Source of the DNA: Lucinisca nassula
Lineage: Eukaryota; Mollusca; Bivalvia; Lucinida; Lucinidae
Length of the DNA stretch: 64,000 bases
NCBI GenBank assembly: GCA_963580285.1
Contig: OY757011.1
Coordinates: forward strand, 2,632,501 to 2,696,500
Direction: 5' to 3'
Below are positions 61,703 through 64,000 of this stretch, piece by piece. Numbering within the stretch: the first letter of the stretch is position 1; every line of letters begins with the position of its first letter. Position numbers and translations under genes: made by a program. The notes beneath the pieces are model-generated. The model saw only the letters and a program-made list of their open reading frames with translations. It did not search any database and had not been told where the DNA came from.

Positions 61703-62427
61703 GCCGTGTCTCACTTATTTTAATCATCAAATTGATATCTCTGTGTCCGTATTCTTTCCGCGTAAGTGACGCCTCAGTTCCTAAACTAAGAATTTATTTT
61801 ACCCAGTAGTATTGGGCTTTTTCTCGCTAAAATACAATATATTGAACAAACCGTCAAACCAACAAGCATATCTGAATTATTGCTCTGTTGTGAGAGCTTA
61901 AGACAATAATAACTCATTTAGCTGAATCTTCTGTCTTTCTCCTATGCGGCATGCAAAAATAATATTCGATTAGGAGTTTTTGGCATCCTAATAGAAACAA
62001 GAGTTCTAAACGGAGTACTCTTGTCACTTTTAAGTCGTTAGTTTTCCACGACAGCCAAACAGTGAAATATTAACAATATGTTTGCCAAAAGAACATTATG
62101 CCAACGTTTAGCCAGAATATCGGCAACTAGAAAGCAGAAATTAATTTTCCTATTTAAAGCCTAAGTTGACATATAAAACACATTCCTTTTTCGATGTCAA
62201 TGAAGATAATATTTGTATGAATGTTAACATAAAGCGCAATCAAGGAATACCAAATGATCTCAAATGAGTTGATGTTATTTATAATTATATTGATTTTCAT
62301 GACAACGAGTCGAACTGAAGGACGTCTATAAAATGAACGAAGAACTTATTCTGTAAAACAATTTTCAAACTACAATAAGATAACCAACTAACTTACCGTC
62401 TGTAGACACAAAGTATTACCACTGCGT
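61703..62427. other. No feature recognised
   Basis: About 700 bp with no repeat or exon that I can place. CAAGAGTTCTAAACGGAGTACTCTTG at 62000-62025 is a small inverted repeat. Confidence 0.45.
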
Positions 62428-62436
62428 GTGATAACA

Positions 62437-63080
62437 ACTGAAATCTGCCTTCGAGTGGATGTTTCCAGATCAATCAATGCTTCACGCTAGACCCAAACCG
62501 TTGAGTGTGATTCGAAAGATTTGGAAACCTTCGCGATCATGATACTGGATAACAACTTAGATCTGCCTTCGAGTGGATGTTCCCAGATCAATGTATCAAG
62601 CTAGACCCAAACCGCTAAGTGTGATTCAAAAGATTTGGAAACCTTCGGGAATCATGATACTGTACAACTTATCAAGTTACGAGTCATCACGAAAACATGC
62701 CTATATAATTTTGACCCCCTTGAACCGCACCTTTATATAGGAAAACTGGGGTTTATAGGGGTAAACCTGATTTTTCTTATTTCTGCTCTAAAATATAGAT
62801 TGTGGGTACTCGTTAGAACCGACTCGAGGAGGCGGTTCTAACGAGTGCCCACAATCTATATTTTGAGCAGAAATAAGAAAAATATCACAATTTTTCATCT
62901 TAAAATATTCATTTTTTCGGCGATGAAAGTGGCAATGTATTTGTATAGGCGTGTTTGCGTAATGGATCTGCCTTCAAGTGGATGTTCCCAGATAAATGTA
63001 TCACGCTAGACCCAAACCGTGAAGATTTGGAAACCTTCGCGAATCATGATACTGTACAACATATCAAGTTACGAGTACTA
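62437..63080. repeat. Three-unit tandem array of about 120 bp, holding M1a
   Basis: ATCTGCCTTCGAGTGGATGTT begins units at about 62444, 62562 and 62966 (last with CAAGTGG). Shared GCTAGACCCAAACCG, AGATTTGGAAACCTTCG and ATCATGATACTG. M1a lies exactly between units two and three. Confidence 0.92.
62685..62964 (+). mobile_element. M1a, full length, at a tandem-unit boundary
   Basis: CATCACGAAAACATGCC to GGCGTGTTTGCGTAATG. The preceding unit and the following unit both end CAAGTTACGAGT, which the first unit lacks. Confidence 0.92.
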
Positions 63081-63152
63081 TACCAATAATGCGGTCATTA
63101 TTAACTGTTTTCTTTGATAAAAGTAATTAATCAAGCATAAATAATAGTGCAA

Positions 63153-63238
63153 ACTAGAAGTGAAGGCCTTGGTCAAGAATTGATACAATTACCTCACACC
63201 TCCCATCCAACTCACGGACGGGAGGAAAACACAAACAT
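63153..63238 (-). mobile_element. PLE 3' end, short copy
   Basis: CTAGAAGTGAAGGCCTTGGT to GGGAGGAAAACACAAAC. Confidence 0.8.
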
Positions 63239-63241
63239 AAT

Positions 63242-63682
63242 ACAACTTCATCGTACCCGGCCTCGGTAGCTCAGTCGGATGCGCGACTGACTGGTGATCA
63301 CTGAGGAGGACGCGGGTTCGATTCCTGCCATGATATACAACATTCTTTCGGGGAGATTGATCATGAAATCTTTTCTACGGTTATGCTGTCCTTTCCGCTG
63401 ATTCAAGAAGGGCAGTTGTCACGTTCTGGCGAAATAATATGCACTGTACTGGTTAACCGCTTACGCACACGCCTGAATGGGGAAAGTGTGGATAGGTAAA
63501 CTGACCGACTCAAAAATTACCTAAAATAGTGTTGACTGGGCCGTTAAACTCCATGTCCTGGTTAACCGCTTATGTATAAGCCTGCCCAGGGAACGTGTAG
63601 ATAGGTAAACTAACTGGCTTAAAATGAACTGAAATAGTGTTGACTGGGGCGTTAAACTCCAATACAAACAAACAACTTCATC
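63242..63682 (+). mobile_element. S2 SINE with doubled 3' region, 11-bp duplication
   Basis: Head GCCTCGGTAGCTCAGTCGG, B box GGTTCGATTCC. The 3' block TGGTTAACCGCTTA...GTGTTGACTGGG...GTTAAACTCCA occurs twice (63451-63554 and 63560-63661). ACAACTTCATC at 63242-63252 and 63672-63682 is exact. Confidence 0.93.
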
Positions 63683-63683
63683 A

Positions 63684-63752
63684 TAAAAAACAACTTCGCC
63701 AAAACGAAACGTCAGACGCGGAACGCCAAAAGGATGGTTACTTTCCAATAAA
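63684..63752 (-). mobile_element. PLE 3' UTR scrap
   Basis: GCGGAACGCCAAAAGGATGG and TTACTTTCC only. With 63153-63238 it suggests that S2 inserted into an older PLE fragment. Confidence 0.65.
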
Positions 63753-64000
63753 CATTACGATAACACACATGTGCGACATAGTGCAATTTTCACATCTCCA
63801 AAATGGCTACTTTTCTGGTGAAAATCCTTGATATTATTATTATAAATGTTCAAAACATGGATTGAGGGTGCTCGTTAGAACCGCCTCATTGAGGCGGTTC
63901 TAACGAGTACCAACAACCTATGTCTTGGAGCAGAAATAAGTAAAATAATGTTTACCCCGTAAACCCCAGTTTTCTCTGTATAATGTGGGGTTTATGGGGT
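63753..64000 (-). mobile_element. M1b, cut by the window edge
   Basis: CATTACGATAACACACATG start, perfect core hairpin at about 63855-63922, left arm GTAAACCCCAGTTTTCTC. Confidence 0.9.

Overview
The window looks like repeat-dense, AT-rich animal nuclear DNA. It has tRNA-headed SINEs, a Penelope-like retroelement, a CR1/Jockey-group LINE tail, TA- and TTAA-flanked MITEs, long homopolymers and microsatellites, and no prokaryotic gene layout. The repeat style suggests a mollusc, most likely a bivalve. That is inference from general knowledge; no species can be named from the sequence. I found no convincing host exon. Nearly every open frame falls in a repeat.

Family names used below. M1 is a palindromic MITE of about 280 bp with a central hairpin whose core is ACTCGTTAGAACCGCCTC. 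It has two sets of outer arms: M1a ends in CAYYACGAAAACACGCC, and M1b has CACGTGAAC and GGGTGTGTTATCGTAAYG ends. M2 has CAGTAAAATTCC ends and TA flanks. M3 is piggyBac-like with TTAA flanks. M4 has GAGCCGG ends and a GCGCAGTCTGATC hairpin. M5 has GGCCAGTTGTTCAAA ends. M6 has TA flanks and carries an M1-like core. S1 is a SINE of about 290 bp. S2 is a tRNA-headed SINE of about 310 bp that shares its 3' end with S1. S3, S4 and S5 are other tRNA-headed SINE families. PLE is the Penelope-like element; plus strand means its coding direction.

Layout. 1-1975 is a 357-bp dimeric satellite, followed at about 1990-3020 by a 37-40 bp minisatellite with higher-order structure. 3-30 kb is a mosaic of M1-M5 and SINEs, many nested, with a host tandem array at 17.4-18.6 kb. 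At 30.3-32.8 kb lies the longest retroelement remnant, a broken PLE reverse transcriptase plus its 3' UTR, inserted in an S1 SINE. 33-40 kb is again a mosaic, with a host tandem array at about 34.0-35.2 kb and an array of 28-bp palindromes at 39.05-39.3 kb. At 40.1-41.1 kb a LINE 3' end sits inside an M1 copy. 42-49 kb and 55-59 kb are dominated by 5'-truncated PLE copies in both orientations. At 49.7-50.9 kb a tandem duplication holds an M6 element. 59-64 kb carries clean M3, M4, S1, S2 and M1 insertions with readable target duplications.

The main results are these. (1) A repeat of about 600 bp seen more than 20 times is the 3' UTR of the PLE, because the 30-33 kb copy joins it to the RT frame and other copies keep the same last codons. 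(2) One hairpin core is shared by three element types with different ends, and its two arms change together. (3) Many insertions are nested, which gives a relative age order. (4) S1 and S2 share a 3' end, which suggests mobilisation by the same LINE.
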